Positions 34,591 to 45,502 are shown, numbered from the stretch's first letter. The stretch: 64,000 nt of DNA from JAFGDI01 sp963662515 (GCA_963662515.1 OY759675.1:3038001-3102000), one strand, 5' to 3'. Numbers and translations: made by a program. The notes: generated by a model from the letters alone, not told the origin.

Positions 34591-36315
34591 TTGCACAAGA
34601 AACACACAGGTATAATCGCTTCGGCCGGGTTTGTTTCGGCCGCGGCTCTGGTGGGCTGTAACGGCTTTGCTCAGGAAGCAAAATCTACCGATACTACTGT
34701 CAGCAATAGCGGCAAGCCCAATATTATCCTCATGATGGTCGATGATATGGGCTTTTCCGATCCCGGCTGTTATGGCGGCGAGGTTAAGACCCCCAATATC
34801 GACCGGCTGGCCCAGCGTGGTGTTCGGTTTACCCAGTTTCACAATTGTGCCCGCTGCTGCCCGACCCGTGCCAGTCTTCTAACTGGCCTGTATCCGCATC
34901 AGGTCGGTCTGACCCGCAATGGCAATAACCTGACCCATGCTGGGGCAACTATCGCTGAACTGCTGCGGGAGCAGGGTTATTATACTGCTATGGCCGGTAA
35001 ATGGCATTTGTCCGAGTCAAAAGAACTGCCCGATCGGGCCGATCATCAGAAATGGCTGGATCATCAGCTCGAAGGCAGCCGCCCCTTTGCCCCGCTGGAC
35101 AGCTACCCGGCGGCCCGCGGCTTCGATAAGCATTATGGCGTGATCTGGGGCGTGATCGATCATTTTGATCCATACTCACTGGTCGAGGGCTTTGAGCCGG
35201 TAAAGGAGGTGCCCGATGACTATTATTTCGCCGATGCCATTACCGATAAGGCCATAAGCTACATTCAGGAAAGCCATCAGCAAGACAAGCCCTTCTTCCT
35301 GTATTATGCCCATTGCGCCCCGCACTGGCCGATAATGGCAAAGCCCGAAGATATCGCCAAATATAAAGACACATATAAAGAAGGCTGGGAGAAGCTGCGC
35401 AACGACCGCTACGCCCGCCAGCAGCAGATGGGCCTGTTCGGCGACAAGAAAGTAGAGAATCTGCCGGTTATGGATCAGGGCCGCAAGTGGGATTCGCTCA
35501 CTGAGCAGGAAAAGGAATATGAGGCCCGCAAGATGGCCGTCCACGCCGCCATGGTTGACAGAATAGACCAGAATCTCGGCAGATTGCTCAAGACGCTGGA
35601 AGAGACCGGCGAATATGACAATACGATTATTATGTTCATGAGCGATAATGGCGCCTCGCCGGAGAATATCGAATGGGGACCGGGCTATGACCGCTCCAGC
35701 CAGACTCGGGATGGCCGCAAGCAGATCTACGGCCACGACAACCCACCGCTCGATACGATCGGCAGCGAAACCGCTTATGTTGGTATCGGGGCACCGTGGG
35801 CCAATGCCGCCAATACCCCCTTCCGCTTCTGGAAGAAGGAATCATATGAAGGTGGCTCCAATACCCCTTGTATCATTCACTGGCCCAAGGGCCTGAAGGC
35901 CAAGGCTGGTTCAATTACTACCAATTTCGCCCATGTTATGGATGTTATGCCCACCTGTCTGGAACTGGCCGGGGTTAATTATCCGGATCAGTTTAACGGC
36001 CATAAGCTCGCCGCCCTGGGTGGCAAGAGCCTGATGCCGATAATCAACGGCGAGAACCGTACCGAGATACCAGAATATTTCTTTGAGCATGAAATGGGCC
36101 GGGCGGTTTATAAAGATGGCTGGAAACTGGTGGCACATAGTGGCAGACCTCGTCAGTGGGAACTGTATAACATGGAAAACGATATAATCGAAAACAATAA
36201 CCTGGCTGGCCAAATGCCGGACAAAGTTGCCGATCTGGCACAAGATTGGAACAAATGGGCTGAAAAAGTAGGAACCAAAGACTTTTTCGAAAAACATCTG
36301 CCCAATAGAAAATAA
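34591..36315 (+). CDS. Sulfatase lipoprotein (arylsulfatase family)
   Basis: 574 residues. The signal peptide ends in the lipobox LVGC (about residue 23). The sulfatase domain starts with PNIILMMVDDMGFSD, which holds the paired metal-binding aspartates. The signature CPTRASLLTG puts the formylglycine-forming cysteine at C90, the Cys type that needs a maturase. KWHLSE and MSDNGASPEN carry other active-site residues. A shorter C-terminal domain follows (KDGWKLVAHSGRPRQWELYN). It hydrolyses sulfate esters, probably on a polysaccharide. The start is TTG at 34591, six bases after AAGGAG. No maturase gene is in the window. Confidence 0.94.
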   Translation: MHKKHTGIIASAGFVSAAALVGCNGFAQEAKSTDTTVSNSGKPNIILMMVDDMGFSDPGCYGGEVKTPNIDRLAQRGVRFTQFHNCARCCPTRASLLTGLYPHQVGLTRNGNNLTHAGATIAELLREQGYYTAMAGKWHLSESKELPDRADHQKWLDHQLEGSRPFAPLDSYPAARGFDKHYGVIWGVIDHFDPYSLVEGFEPVKEVPDDYYFADAITDKAISYIQESHQQDKPFFLYYAHCAPHWPIMAKPEDIAKYKDTYKEGWEKLRNDRYARQQQMGLFGDKKVENLPVMDQGRKWDSLTEQEKEYEARKMAVHAAMVDRIDQNLGRLLKTLEETGEYDNTIIMFMSDNGASPENIEWGPGYDRSSQTRDGRKQIYGHDNPPLDTIGSETAYVGIGAPWANAANTPFRFWKKESYEGGSNTPCIIHWPKGLKAKAGSITTNFAHVMDVMPTCLELAGVNYPDQFNGHKLAALGGKSLMPIINGENRTEIPEYFFEHEMGRAVYKDGWKLVAHSGRPRQWELYNMENDIIENNNLAGQMPDKVADLAQDWNKWAEKVGTKDFFEKHLPNRK

Positions 36316-36358
36316 AACAGAGTTCCACTCTCGTGACCTGTAATTATCAGATAATAAT

Positions 36359-36392
36359 AAAAAAGCTCCCATATAACACTGGGAGCTTTTTT
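36359..36392. terminator. Bidirectional terminator between the sulfatase and the LamG protein
   Basis: AAAAGCTCCC and GGGAGCTTTT form a perfect stem with A-run and T-run on the two sides, between convergent genes. Confidence 0.9.
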
Positions 36393-36477
36393 ATTATTCA
36401 ATTGCCCTGCAGCCAGTCTCAAAGAAGTAAAGCATAATATCCAAAGACTAACACAGCCGCCAAACCACTATATCACA

Positions 36478-39400
36478 TCACCAACCACCAGCCAGCTGGG
36501 CTATTTCCTGAGCTGAGAGAGCTCTTTTGTAAATCAATACATCATCAACAAACCCATCCCAGAAATGTGCATCATCAAGATATTTATGGGCTCCAACATA
36601 AATCGGCCCATTAGCATATTCCATAGAGACAACTGGCGAGCTATCAACCACTGCCAATACACCATTTACATATATATGACGACTCACTCCATCCCAGACA
36701 AATGCCACATGTTGCCATTTCGTGCTATCCCAAATAGTATTGGTATCCAGCGAAGTACCTGAAAGGCCGGTTCGCATCTTATTATCCGTTGACAGCCCCA
36801 GCCAGATACGACCAAAACCACTGCCATCAGCCTGACAAATAAGGCTCTGGCCAGCCTGGCCACCCAAAGCCCAAACACAAACAGTAAATGCCCCATCTGT
36901 TGGAGATATAATACCAGGCAAAGAAACATAACCATTGTCGATTAAATATAAACATCCTCCGCCACTCAATTCTTTAATGAACACCTTTCCAATAGCAAGG
37001 CCAGAATTGTTATAAACAGATATATCTTTAACAGATACCCCCTCTAAGGCATCAAAAGGCCAGTGACCTATTATCTCCTCCTGTTCATAATAATCAACAT
37101 CAGCCAACCCGGCTATTTCCTCTATACTCAAACCTCTACTGTACACTTTTACACCATCTATACAACCCCTGAAGAGCTGTGATGGTGTATAAATCCCTTG
37201 TTCTATACTTGCATTAACGGCACCAATACTAACTGCTGATAAAGTTGTATTTATTATTGCATCCAGGCTTTCGGCATTTGTTGCTATCTCCATACCATCA
37301 ACATACATTTTAACCTGGTTAATATTATTAGCTCCAACTGGCAAAACCACTGCTATATGATGCCATTGGCCATCTTCCAGATCAGGACCACCTTTAAGAC
37401 GAGCTCCATAAGTGCCCAAAGCCAACTGGCCAGTATTATCATCAAGAGAAACAAACCACTTGTAATTACTGCCAGAAATACTTCTACCCCAGCTAACAAT
37501 ACAATGCAAATCATTATCCGTATTGTTAAAATCTGCATCGGCCTTGATCCAGGCAGATACAGACCGCGGCAAAGCACCAGCAACACCTGGGCAGCCTTCT
37601 GAGACAATATAGTCATCACCATCAAACACATAACAACCGCCCTCAACTCCAGCACTATATAAGGGCGTTCCATATACTGTACCCGGATTGCCATAGGCAG
37701 AATCATCTGCCGCTATTACACCAGATATCTCATTTAATCCCCAATCAGCTATTAAATAGTCAAACTCCAGATCAGCCAAACCCTGCAACTCCGAGACGGT
37801 TAATGCCCTGGCATAGACTCTTACATCATCTATTGCACCTTGCCAGAAATTCTCAGTATGAAAATCCTTGTGCGCACTAATTAACAGCTTACCATTAGAA
37901 AACTCCAGCGAATTTATATCTGAGAGATCTTCTACCACCACAACACCATCGACATAAACATGCCGTTTGGAACCATCCCAGACAAAAGCAACATGATGCC
38001 ATTTCCCCGCATCCCATAGTTCAGGGGAAACAAGGGTACTGCCACCATCATCCATTAAAGCTGTTCTCAGCTTATTATCATAGTCCAGCCCCAGCCAAAT
38101 ACGCCCAGTACCAATGCCATTGGTCTGACATAACATATTCTGACCCGGCTTACCGCCCCAAGCCCATAAGCAAGCTGTAAATGGTCCATAACTTGGTGAT
38201 GTTATATATGGAATTGAAACATAATCATCGTTTCCATCAAACACATAACAGCCACCATCAATACCTGTACCAAATACTGGACTGCCATAAATGAAACCAT
38301 CATTTTCATAAACAGAAGAATCGATAGCAAAAAAACTATTAGACTCATCTAAAGCCCAATGACCAATTAAACTATCATACTCATAACTGACCAGAGCTTC
38401 TATATCATTATTTGATAATGCGTTGCCATAAATCCTTACATCATCAATTGAACCATTCCAAAAATTTGCCTGATACAGGTCTTTATGTGCCCCAATATAC
38501 ATTTTACCATTAGAATACTCTAATGAATCCATATCTGATACATCTTCAACCACAATAGTGCCATCAATGTAAATATGCCGTCTTTTGCCATCCCATACGA
38601 CAGCTAAATGATGCCATTGGTTTGCATCCCATTCTATCGGTGAAGCCAAAGTACTTCCACCAGAGGGCATAAGAGCAGTCCAGAGCTTGTTTTCAGAATT
38701 AACCCCCAGCCAGATGCGACCAATACCATTACCGTTTGTCTGAGATACAATACACTGACCAGACGAACCACCACGCACCCAAAGGCAGGCAGTAAATGGC
38801 CCTTCACTTGGCGACAATATATAAGGCACTGACACACAATCATCATAGCCATCAAATACACCACAAACTGATACTTTTCCCGGGGCATAACTAAGACCAC
38901 CCAATGAAGTGCCATGATTACCATAAACAGAAGAATCAATGACCAAATGAGATGAACCTCTATCCAGAGTCCAGTGGCCTAAAAGATCATCAGGCCTGGC
39001 CGGATCTTCTAACCAATGTTCTGCAAACCATTCCAGGTCTCTCTGATTAACTATGCCGGACTTGTCGAAGTCAGGTGCGACCTTATAACAATCAGACCTT
39101 AGCCATTTGTCAGCCATTATCGCAAAATCTGCAATATCGACCAAACCACTATTATCCATATCCGGCATACCCTCCCATGCAAGTGTCGGGTAATCATTAG
39201 CACCTATCTGCCAGACAACCTCACCACTGGTATTACCTAAAAAACTCCAGCCTGATGCAGTGTAAACAGATTGATTTGACATCTCCGCCGTATATAACCC
39301 GGTTAGTCCAGTTAATGTCCCAAAAGAAGTTCCTATCAGCTTGCCACTTGATTGGATATCCCAGAAACAGGCACTTAAAGAACTCTTGTAAGAATAACCA

Positions 39401-42054
39401 ACAAAACCACCCCCAATATTATTATTTGAAACTGAACCAGCAGAATAGCAATTAGCTATAGTGCCGCTATCGGAACCTCCAAAGCCACCAACATCAATTG
39501 TGCCACTAACAGAACCGTAAGAGTAACAATTAACAATATGGCTGGCACTGCGACCAAATAAACCACCAACATTATCTTCACCAGTTACATTACTAGAACT
39601 ATAACAACCACTTACAACTCGTGAAGCACTAAATCCCAACAAGCCTCCCACATCCCGAATGCCATTAACTGTTCCTTCGGTATAGCTGTTTATAATATAA
39701 CCATCTAATAGATAACCGCAAAGACCTCCCACACAACTGTAACCGGTTAAAGCACCTGAAACAAAGCAATTACTAATTTCAGAACCATTACAGACAGCAC
39801 ATAAACCACCAACAAACAAACCGCCAGAGCTTGCTATTTCGACATCGATCAGCCCCAGATCATAGACATCGGCATCAATAAGTCTTGAAAATAAACCCAA
39901 ACTGGCATTTCCATTAAGCCTGAGACCCGATATAACATGATCATTACCATCAAATGTACCATAAAAGGCTTCCGGTATAAAAGCTTTACCATAGGTAACT
40001 CCAGAAGCATCAACATCTGATATAAGTTTATAACAACCTATCCTTAATAAACTGTTTGAACGAAACTCTTCCATATCTTCCTGGTCAGCAATAATAAAAG
40101 GATCATCTGGATATCCGGTACCTTCAAGTGTAGTTACAATGCTATCTAATAATCTGGGAGCTGAAAAGCCAGGGGCACTCTGCCAGAAAAGACGAGGCAT
40201 ATAACCTTCTTCAATAGCCCAGATATCCTGATTACCATCTATATCACTGCCCACAAAATCAAAACCTTCAAACGATGAACTATCTATTAATTCTTCATCA
40301 CTTAAACCTGTTCCACTGCCTCTGTCTAAACCAGCCTGTTCATAATAATAACAATTTACACCACCAACATCGCCTGCGCAAATATTATTTATATAAATAT
40401 CGCCCGAAACCTGCCCGACCGTATAACAATTGCTGATACCGGAAGAAATAACATTAGTACCACAAATACCGCCAATATCTTTATAACCTTCAGCTTCACC
40501 CATTGCATAACAATTGCTGATTTTTCCTTCATTATAACCACAGACTATACCGACACTATCTTCACCGGATATCTCGCCAGACACAAAACACCGATAAATA
40601 CCACCCAGGTTATAACCACACAAACCGCCGGTATAATCATCGGCACTAACCACAGTTATATTTTCAAGGCTCAAGTCTCTAACTTTACCCTTAGCAGCAA
40701 TATAACCAAAGATACCACAATAATAAACCCCTTTCAAATTCAGATTCCTAATTTCATGTCCATTTCCATTAAATATACCAGAAAACTTTACACCATTAAA
40801 ACCAGAGCTAGCCCCCCCTGCTGAAAAAATAGCTGTATCAAACAAATATCCCGTACAATCAATATCAGAATTAAGTATAAAATGGTCACCAGCTATTCCA
40901 CTACTCCTTCCCGCTGAAATAAGGTCTGCCAGAGTATTGATCTGCCAGGGATACTCTTCAGACCCATCACCAGAGAGTGTTTTTATTGCAATATATTCTC
41001 CATAATTCTGTTCCCAGTATAAATGCGGATAATCGCCAGGAGCTATTATCCATATATCATCAAACCAGGCACCTGCTATATAGTACTCACTTTGACACAT
41101 TTGCTCAGTGGTCAAACCTATACCATTACCAATCGTCTGAGACTGACCTGATACTTCCATGTCCCAGTAGCTATTATAGACACTCCCGGAGCTATACCCG
41201 CACAAACCGCCCACAGAAACCTCTGTAGAATTTATTTCTACCGCCGCATAACATTCTTTTATCAGGCCAACATTATTATAACCACATAAGCCACCAACTT
41301 CAGCTCGGCCATTTACTAATGAACCAGAAGCATAACACTTATCTATAACACCATAATAGCAAGAGCCTGATAATCCACCTACACGACTGTCACCACTAAC
41401 ATTACCAAGTGCATAACTCTTTGTAACCGTTCCTGAACTGGCACCACTTATGCCGCCAACTCTGATGATTCCCGATACCGTACAATCTGCCCAGCTCTCG
41501 CTTATAACACCACCGGTATTATTGCCACACATGCCACCTGCATTTTCACCCGTAGCTGTTACTATGCCACGGGTCTGACACCTACTAATCAAACCAGAAT
41601 TAGTGCCAGCAATCGCCCCAACATTGGCCATACCGCTAATGTCGAATAAACTTAGCCTTAGATTAAATATTTCACCGACTTGACCTACACTACCAAACAG
41701 GCCAATATAATGACCAGAAGATAATATGTTCAAATTAACTATATTAAAATAATTGCCATTAAAACTACCACAAAATTTAACACCTTGAAATTCTGCGGCA
41801 GCATCTATATCCCCCGCTATTACCGCCTTATCAAACACCCGCCCGGCCAGATCAATATCTGCCGTCATGATGAAATGTTTGTCATAATCATCGGTGTTGT
41901 CCCCCAGGTCGATGAGGTCCTGGGCGGTGGCTATTTCGTAGGGGCTTTGGGCTGTGCCGGTGCCGCCGGAGTATTGGGCTGATAATATCGGGGTTATCAA
42001 CATAAGAAACAGGCCGACTGACAAAATAGATTTCAATTTAGCTGGATTTAACAT
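36478..42054 (-). CDS. Giant secreted protein with GLUG repeats, dockerin-like pair and four LamG domains
   Basis: 1858 residues. A signal peptide covers about residues 1-26. Residues 30-640 and 660-960 carry two arrays of GLUG-like repeats (GGLCGYN..G.I..CY units), expected to form a beta-solenoid. Residues about 965-1020 hold two calcium-loop repeats (DNSGLVDIADFAIMADKWL and DKSGIVNQRDLEWFAEHWL), like a dockerin. Four LamG/concanavalin-like domains follow at about 1027-1200, 1228-1400, 1433-1630 and 1660-1855. There is no C-terminal anchor. It probably binds carbohydrate or another surface outside the cell; no catalytic motif was seen. GGGAG seven bases upstream supports the start. Domains 1, 2 and 4 are close copies of each other. 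Confidence 0.9.
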   Translation of the reverse strand: MLNPAKLKSILSVGLFLMLITPILSAQYSGGTGTAQSPYEIATAQDLIDLGDNTDDYDKHFIMTADIDLAGRVFDKAVIAGDIDAAAEFQGVKFCGSFNGNYFNIVNLNILSSGHYIGLFGSVGQVGEIFNLRLSLFDISGMANVGAIAGTNSGLISRCQTRGIVTATGENAGGMCGNNTGGVISESWADCTVSGIIRVGGISGASSGTVTKSYALGNVSGDSRVGGLSGSCYYGVIDKCYASGSLVNGRAEVGGLCGYNNVGLIKECYAAVEINSTEVSVGGLCGYSSGSVYNSYWDMEVSGQSQTIGNGIGLTTEQMCQSEYYIAGAWFDDIWIIAPGDYPHLYWEQNYGEYIAIKTLSGDGSEEYPWQINTLADLISAGRSSGIAGDHFILNSDIDCTGYLFDTAIFSAGGASSGFNGVKFSGIFNGNGHEIRNLNLKGVYYCGIFGYIAAKGKVRDLSLENITVVSADDYTGGLCGYNLGGIYRCFVSGEISGEDSVGIVCGYNEGKISNCYAMGEAEGYKDIGGICGTNVISSGISNCYTVGQVSGDIYINNICAGDVGGVNCYYYEQAGLDRGSGTGLSDEELIDSSSFEGFDFVGSDIDGNQDIWAIEEGYMPRLFWQSAPGFSAPRLLDSIVTTLEGTGYPDDPFIIADQEDMEEFRSNSLLRIGCYKLISDVDASGVTYGKAFIPEAFYGTFDGNDHVISGLRLNGNASLGLFSRLIDADVYDLGLIDVEIASSGGLFVGGLCAVCNGSEISNCFVSGALTGYSCVGGLCGYLLDGYIINSYTEGTVNGIRDVGGLLGFSASRVVSGCYSSSNVTGEDNVGGLFGRSASHIVNCYSYGSVSGTIDVGGFGGSDSGTIANCYSAGSVSNNNIGGGFVGYSYKSSLSACFWDIQSSGKLIGTSFGTLTGLTGLYTAEMSNQSVYTASGWSFLGNTSGEVVWQIGANDYPTLAWEGMPDMDNSGLVDIADFAIMADKWLRSDCYKVAPDFDKSGIVNQRDLEWFAEHWLEDPARPDDLLGHWTLDRGSSHLVIDSSVYGNHGTSLGGLSYAPGKVSVCGVFDGYDDCVSVPYILSPSEGPFTACLWVRGGSSGQCIVSQTNGNGIGRIWLGVNSENKLWTALMPSGGSTLASPIEWDANQWHHLAVVWDGKRRHIYIDGTIVVEDVSDMDSLEYSNGKMYIGAHKDLYQANFWNGSIDDVRIYGNALSNNDIEALVSYEYDSLIGHWALDESNSFFAIDSSVYENDGFIYGSPVFGTGIDGGCYVFDGNDDYVSIPYITSPSYGPFTACLWAWGGKPGQNMLCQTNGIGTGRIWLGLDYDNKLRTALMDDGGSTLVSPELWDAGKWHHVAFVWDGSKRHVYVDGVVVVEDLSDINSLEFSNGKLLISAHKDFHTENFWQGAIDDVRVYARALTVSELQGLADLEFDYLIADWGLNEISGVIAADDSAYGNPGTVYGTPLYSAGVEGGCYVFDGDDYIVSEGCPGVAGALPRSVSAWIKADADFNNTDNDLHCIVSWGRSISGSNYKWFVSLDDNTGQLALGTYGARLKGGPDLEDGQWHHIAVVLPVGANNINQVKMYVDGMEIATNAESLDAIINTTLSAVSIGAVNASIEQGIYTPSQLFRGCIDGVKVYSRGLSIEEIAGLADVDYYEQEEIIGHWPFDALEGVSVKDISVYNNSGLAIGKVFIKELSGGGCLYLIDNGYVSLPGIISPTDGAFTVCVWALGGQAGQSLICQADGSGFGRIWLGLSTDNKMRTGLSGTSLDTNTIWDSTKWQHVAFVWDGVSRHIYVNGVLAVVDSSPVVSMEYANGPIYVGAHKYLDDAHFWDGFVDDVLIYKRALSAQEIAQLAGGW

Positions 42055-42202
42055 CTTAATACTCCCAGTGTTCTTTGTTATTATTACTAAGATTGAAAAC
42101 CAAGGCTACATTATATAGTATCAGGTTAAGAAAAATAAATAAAAAGTCAGAGAAAGGCAAAAAATACACTATTCGCAGCAAGTCTAGTTACAAAAAAGTG
42201 GC

Positions 42203-42244
42203 AAAAAAAAGAAGAGGCACAAAAATCGTGACTCTTCTTTTTTT
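42203..42244 (-). terminator. Terminator of the ferritin gene
   Basis: On the minus strand AAGAAGAG pairs with CTCTTCTT (one internal mismatch further in) and is followed by eight T. Confidence 0.75.
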
Positions 42245-42314
42245 ATATATGAACTAAAACAGCTATAACTGTTTTAGCAATAACAAGCTATAAAACAAAT
42301 GCAGAATATGCCAA

Positions 42315-42827
42315 TTACTGACCCACCACCGGTGCGGTAAACACCCTCGTACCCAGCTCGCGGTTGATCATGAAAAGGGTCGAGCCATCGTTACCGGCCA
42401 TTTTCAGCTCCTGAATTATCAGTTTGGCAGTTGCCTCTTCTTCAACCTGCTCTTTAACATACCACTGTAGAAAGCTCTGGGCGGCATAGTCTTGTTCAGC
42501 TACAGCCAATGTAACCAGCTCGTTTATCCAGGCGGTTACCTTCTTTTCGTGCTCTAAAGCCGCCTTGAAAATCTCCAGGGGCGTACCAAAAGCCTTTGGA
42601 GGCTGCTCGATAGCCAGCAAAACCGGGGTATAATCACGAGATATCAGGTAGTCATACATACCAAAGGCATGTACCATTTCTTCCTGATACTGGATCCGGA
42701 ACCAGTTAGCAAAGCCGGGCAAGTCAATACTTTCAGAATAGGCACTCATCGCCAGATACAAATAGGCTGAGTACATTTCACGGTTAACCTGCGTATTTAT
42801 AGCCGCCGCCATCTTATCGCTTATCAT
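42315..42827 (-). CDS. ftnA: Bacterial non-heme ferritin
   Basis: 170 residues, a four-helix bundle. The ferroxidase ligands E17, E50, H53, E94, Q127 and E130 fall at exactly the numbers used for E. coli FtnA. It oxidises ferrous iron and stores it as a mineral in a 24-mer shell. GGAG eight bases upstream supports the start. It lies just downstream of a superoxide reductase on the same strand (about 90 bases between them), so the two may be co-expressed to limit iron-driven oxygen damage. Confidence 0.96.
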   Translation of the reverse strand: MISDKMAAAINTQVNREMYSAYLYLAMSAYSESIDLPGFANWFRIQYQEEMVHAFGMYDYLISRDYTPVLLAIEQPPKAFGTPLEIFKAALEHEKKVTAWINELVTLAVAEQDYAAQSFLQWYVKEQVEEEATAKLIIQELKMAGNDGSTLFMINRELGTRVFTAPVVGQ

Positions 42828-42918
42828 CTTGATTTCTCCTTATTATCCGCTCAGTGCATTAACTGAGCAACTTATGCCGGGTGAGGCTAAAAAGCTATTG
42901 GATATTTTCACACGATGG

Positions 42919-43308
42919 TCAGCCCTGCACTGCCCAGAGGCCATGCAGATTACAGAATTCACGCACCTTAGGAGCCTTACAGCATTTACTTCCACAATTG
43001 AACACTGCTACCGGCTCATCGCCAGGATTCAGATACTTGCGTGATATTCCATTTTCGCCAATAACTTCTATCCACTGTATCCAATGCTCTGCTGTCATAG
43101 GATGAGCTACCGAACCAACAGTAACTTTCATACCCTCTGGTGTCATTTCGATAACAGGCACATGCTTTTCCCTGGCTGCGTCCTTAGTATTTTCCACCTG
43201 CTCGGTCATTGGCTCACCACAACACTCCAGAACCGGACCTTTATTGTCAAGCATCTCTATTACATTACCACAAATATCACACTTATATATCTTTGATTCT
43301 ACCGCCAT
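42919..43308 (-). CDS. dfx: Desulfoferrodoxin (two-iron superoxide reductase)
   Basis: About 129 residues. The N-terminal desulforedoxin domain has the four iron cysteines C10, C13, C29 and C30. The C-terminal neelaredoxin domain has E47-K48-H49, H69, H75 and C119-N-L-H122, the ligands of the catalytic centre. It reduces superoxide to peroxide without making oxygen, a feature of anaerobes. The peroxide made can be removed by the peroxiredoxin at 1115. The frame is open from 43380, but ATG 43308 has AGGAG eight bases upstream and gives the usual length. Confidence 0.96.
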   Translation of the reverse strand: MAVESKIYKCDICGNVIEMLDNKGPVLECCGEPMTEQVENTKDAAREKHVPVIEMTPEGMKVTVGSVAHPMTAEHWIQWIEVIGENGISRKYLNPGDEPVAVFNCGSKCCKAPKVREFCNLHGLWAVQG

Positions 43309-43444
43309 TTTTAAGACTCCTAACCTGTTATAAGGGTTAAACATTAACTTACATACTACTTCAAACCAATTTACATTCACTCTAATAATATACTCTTACG
43401 AGCGTTAAAGTCAAATTATCAGTAAAAAAACTTTAGCAGATAAC

Positions 43445-43486
43445 AAAAAAGGGCACTTTCAAATTTAGCATGAAAGCACCCTTTTA
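43445..43486 (-). terminator. Probable terminator of the 43.5-45.3 kb gene
   Basis: A stem with two mismatches (GGGCACTTTCA against TGAAAGCACCC) has a six-T run on the minus-strand side. Confidence 0.6.
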
Positions 43487-43507
43487 TTCACTTTTTGTAC
43501 CGGCTTA

Positions 43508-45268
43508 TCACAGCTCGCTTACCGGGCCCTGGCTGCCCTGTCCCGAACCGGCATTATTACCATTCAGCTCTTTCATCTTTTCAACTGTATTTACTACAGA
43601 ATCAATTGCTTCATGATCGCAGAAGCAATTATACCTGATATAGCCATCATTTATCTCTACTGACAAACCGGCAATACCATCAAGTGACTCAGCGGCATTG
43701 ATCGCCGGGCCAACAAAGGCCAGAGGCAGAGCCATCTCCGGCTTTTTCTCGGCTATTTGGCCGGCCTGAAGATTATAAGTTGATATGAAATTATCTACCA
43801 GATTGTTCACATCAGCCACTACATAAAGGTTAGCTGACGAGGGTAACATATCTGTTGCTTTACTATACAGTACACTATCTGCCAGTTTCTTTTCTGATCC
43901 TGCCAGTGATACTACCTCAGAAAAAGCATCTTTGTCCAGGGCCTGAACCATTAAATTATCACCTGTCCTGCCGAAATATACATCCATATCGGTATTCAGG
44001 TATGAATTTTCCGCTACTGGCTGGTTAATGGTATAAAATACGGTTGAGTATGGACAGTCACCAATAATACCAGCTTCAAATTCAGCAGACCGAATATTTA
44101 TCATGGGATTAAGGTCGGATTCGACAAATGCCTTCCATATACTATCAATCACCTCAGGCTTTGTATCAGTCGCTGAAACAGACATAACCCTCTTATCTGG
44201 CGACAGTTCCTCTTTTGAGGCCAGATAGTTAGCTGCTACTACCGGAGCCATTTGGGCACTATAGTTATCAAATACCGTGTTCACCAGCGTTGAAATATTG
44301 CTCATACACTTCTGCATTTCAGGTGTACGATAGTGTGGTGCGGCAATAGCAGCAAGATCAAAAACGCTGTTAAAATAACATTTTACCATTTCGGGAGATA
44401 CACTTACACCGGAAACATAAGTTATTGTACCATCAGGCAAAGATGCCATATCAGACAAATTCAGTTTCTTATATTCTTTGATATGCTTTGCCAGCTCTCC
44501 GCCTGGTAACACAGAAATATTTGAATGAGTTACTATGCCGCCTTCCTGAAAGTCAAGCGACCAGGATATACGATTTATCTCAGTGCCTGCCATTATCATT
44601 TTCTGCACCCGGCTAGCCAGATCAGGATTAGATTGCAGATCAGGAACATTCATTAGTGCTGCCGGGACCATCAGTCGTCCTACATTCATCACATTGGTAA
44701 GATCCGCATATATCGTAATATCACTCTTTTCCATATCGCTTAAGGTTGAAGCCAGAGTTTCAAATCCAACATTGCCCTTTATAGCCGTATTCAAATTAAA
44801 CTCATTAGCACCAAAAATCAGGTAATTTTCGACCTCAGTCATATAGGCCCGATCAGTAAAACGATAAACCCCACTTTCGAGCTTCTTATCAGCGGCAATG
44901 CCATCAAGGAAGGCCTGCTTGTCTTTGACCGGGAGATACAGCAGCCACGACTTGTCCGCAGCCATCAGACTGGTAAAGGCCAAAGCAGTCGGCCTGTTTT
45001 CGTCCAGAACCAGCTCCTGCCCCAGCTGCCATTGTTCTGTCAACTGTTTACACAGATTTGCCAGTGAAATATCCTTCGTATCAGCTTCAAACTTCCCGGC
45101 GTAACCCGCTATTTCTGATACCAAACCTGCTACATCAGGAGTATAAACTACCATTTCACTATTAGATGGTAACTTACCCAATATTACTGACTGGTCATTA
45201 GCAAAAGCCAGTATACTGCATGAAAAATACGATAACACAATTAAAGATAAGCTCTTACGAAAATTCAT
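43508..45268 (-). CDS. Secreted protein of unknown function, DUF3352-like outline
   Basis: About 586 residues. A signal peptide (about residues 1-23, ending FAN) is followed by a large mixed alpha/beta protein without membrane helices. Segments such as LPSNSEMVVYTPDVAGLV and DITIYADLTNVMNVGRLMVPA resemble planctomycete proteins that carry repeated substrate-assessing DUF3352-like folds; I am not sure of this. The C-terminus is Gly/Ser/Gln-rich. ATG 45268 has GGAG eight bases upstream; the open frame goes back to 45295. No catalytic motif was recognised. It appears to be a single-gene unit. Confidence 0.75.
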   Translation of the reverse strand: MNFRKSLSLIVLSYFSCSILAFANDQSVILGKLPSNSEMVVYTPDVAGLVSEIAGYAGKFEADTKDISLANLCKQLTEQWQLGQELVLDENRPTALAFTSLMAADKSWLLYLPVKDKQAFLDGIAADKKLESGVYRFTDRAYMTEVENYLIFGANEFNLNTAIKGNVGFETLASTLSDMEKSDITIYADLTNVMNVGRLMVPAALMNVPDLQSNPDLASRVQKMIMAGTEINRISWSLDFQEGGIVTHSNISVLPGGELAKHIKEYKKLNLSDMASLPDGTITYVSGVSVSPEMVKCYFNSVFDLAAIAAPHYRTPEMQKCMSNISTLVNTVFDNYSAQMAPVVAANYLASKEELSPDKRVMSVSATDTKPEVIDSIWKAFVESDLNPMINIRSAEFEAGIIGDCPYSTVFYTINQPVAENSYLNTDMDVYFGRTGDNLMVQALDKDAFSEVVSLAGSEKKLADSVLYSKATDMLPSSANLYVVADVNNLVDNFISTYNLQAGQIAEKKPEMALPLAFVGPAINAAESLDGIAGLSVEINDGYIRYNCFCDHEAIDSVVNTVEKMKELNGNNAGSGQGSQGPVSEL

Positions 45269-45502
45269 TTTATTTTCTCCAATTTTCTGGATCATGAAAC
45301 TGTTTATTCTACCTTGTATCTTTACATCGTGTTATACCTGCCCGGTCACACTAAAGTTACACAAATGCCTGCCATTTTTTGCTATGGGAAAACTTCATAG
45401 CAACCTGACTTAGATAAATCAAATGGTCAAAAAAGCCCCATCAACCGCCTGCAAAGTACACTGCTAAAAAAAGCGAAATTTTCCTGAATGCACTTAAAAC
45501 TG

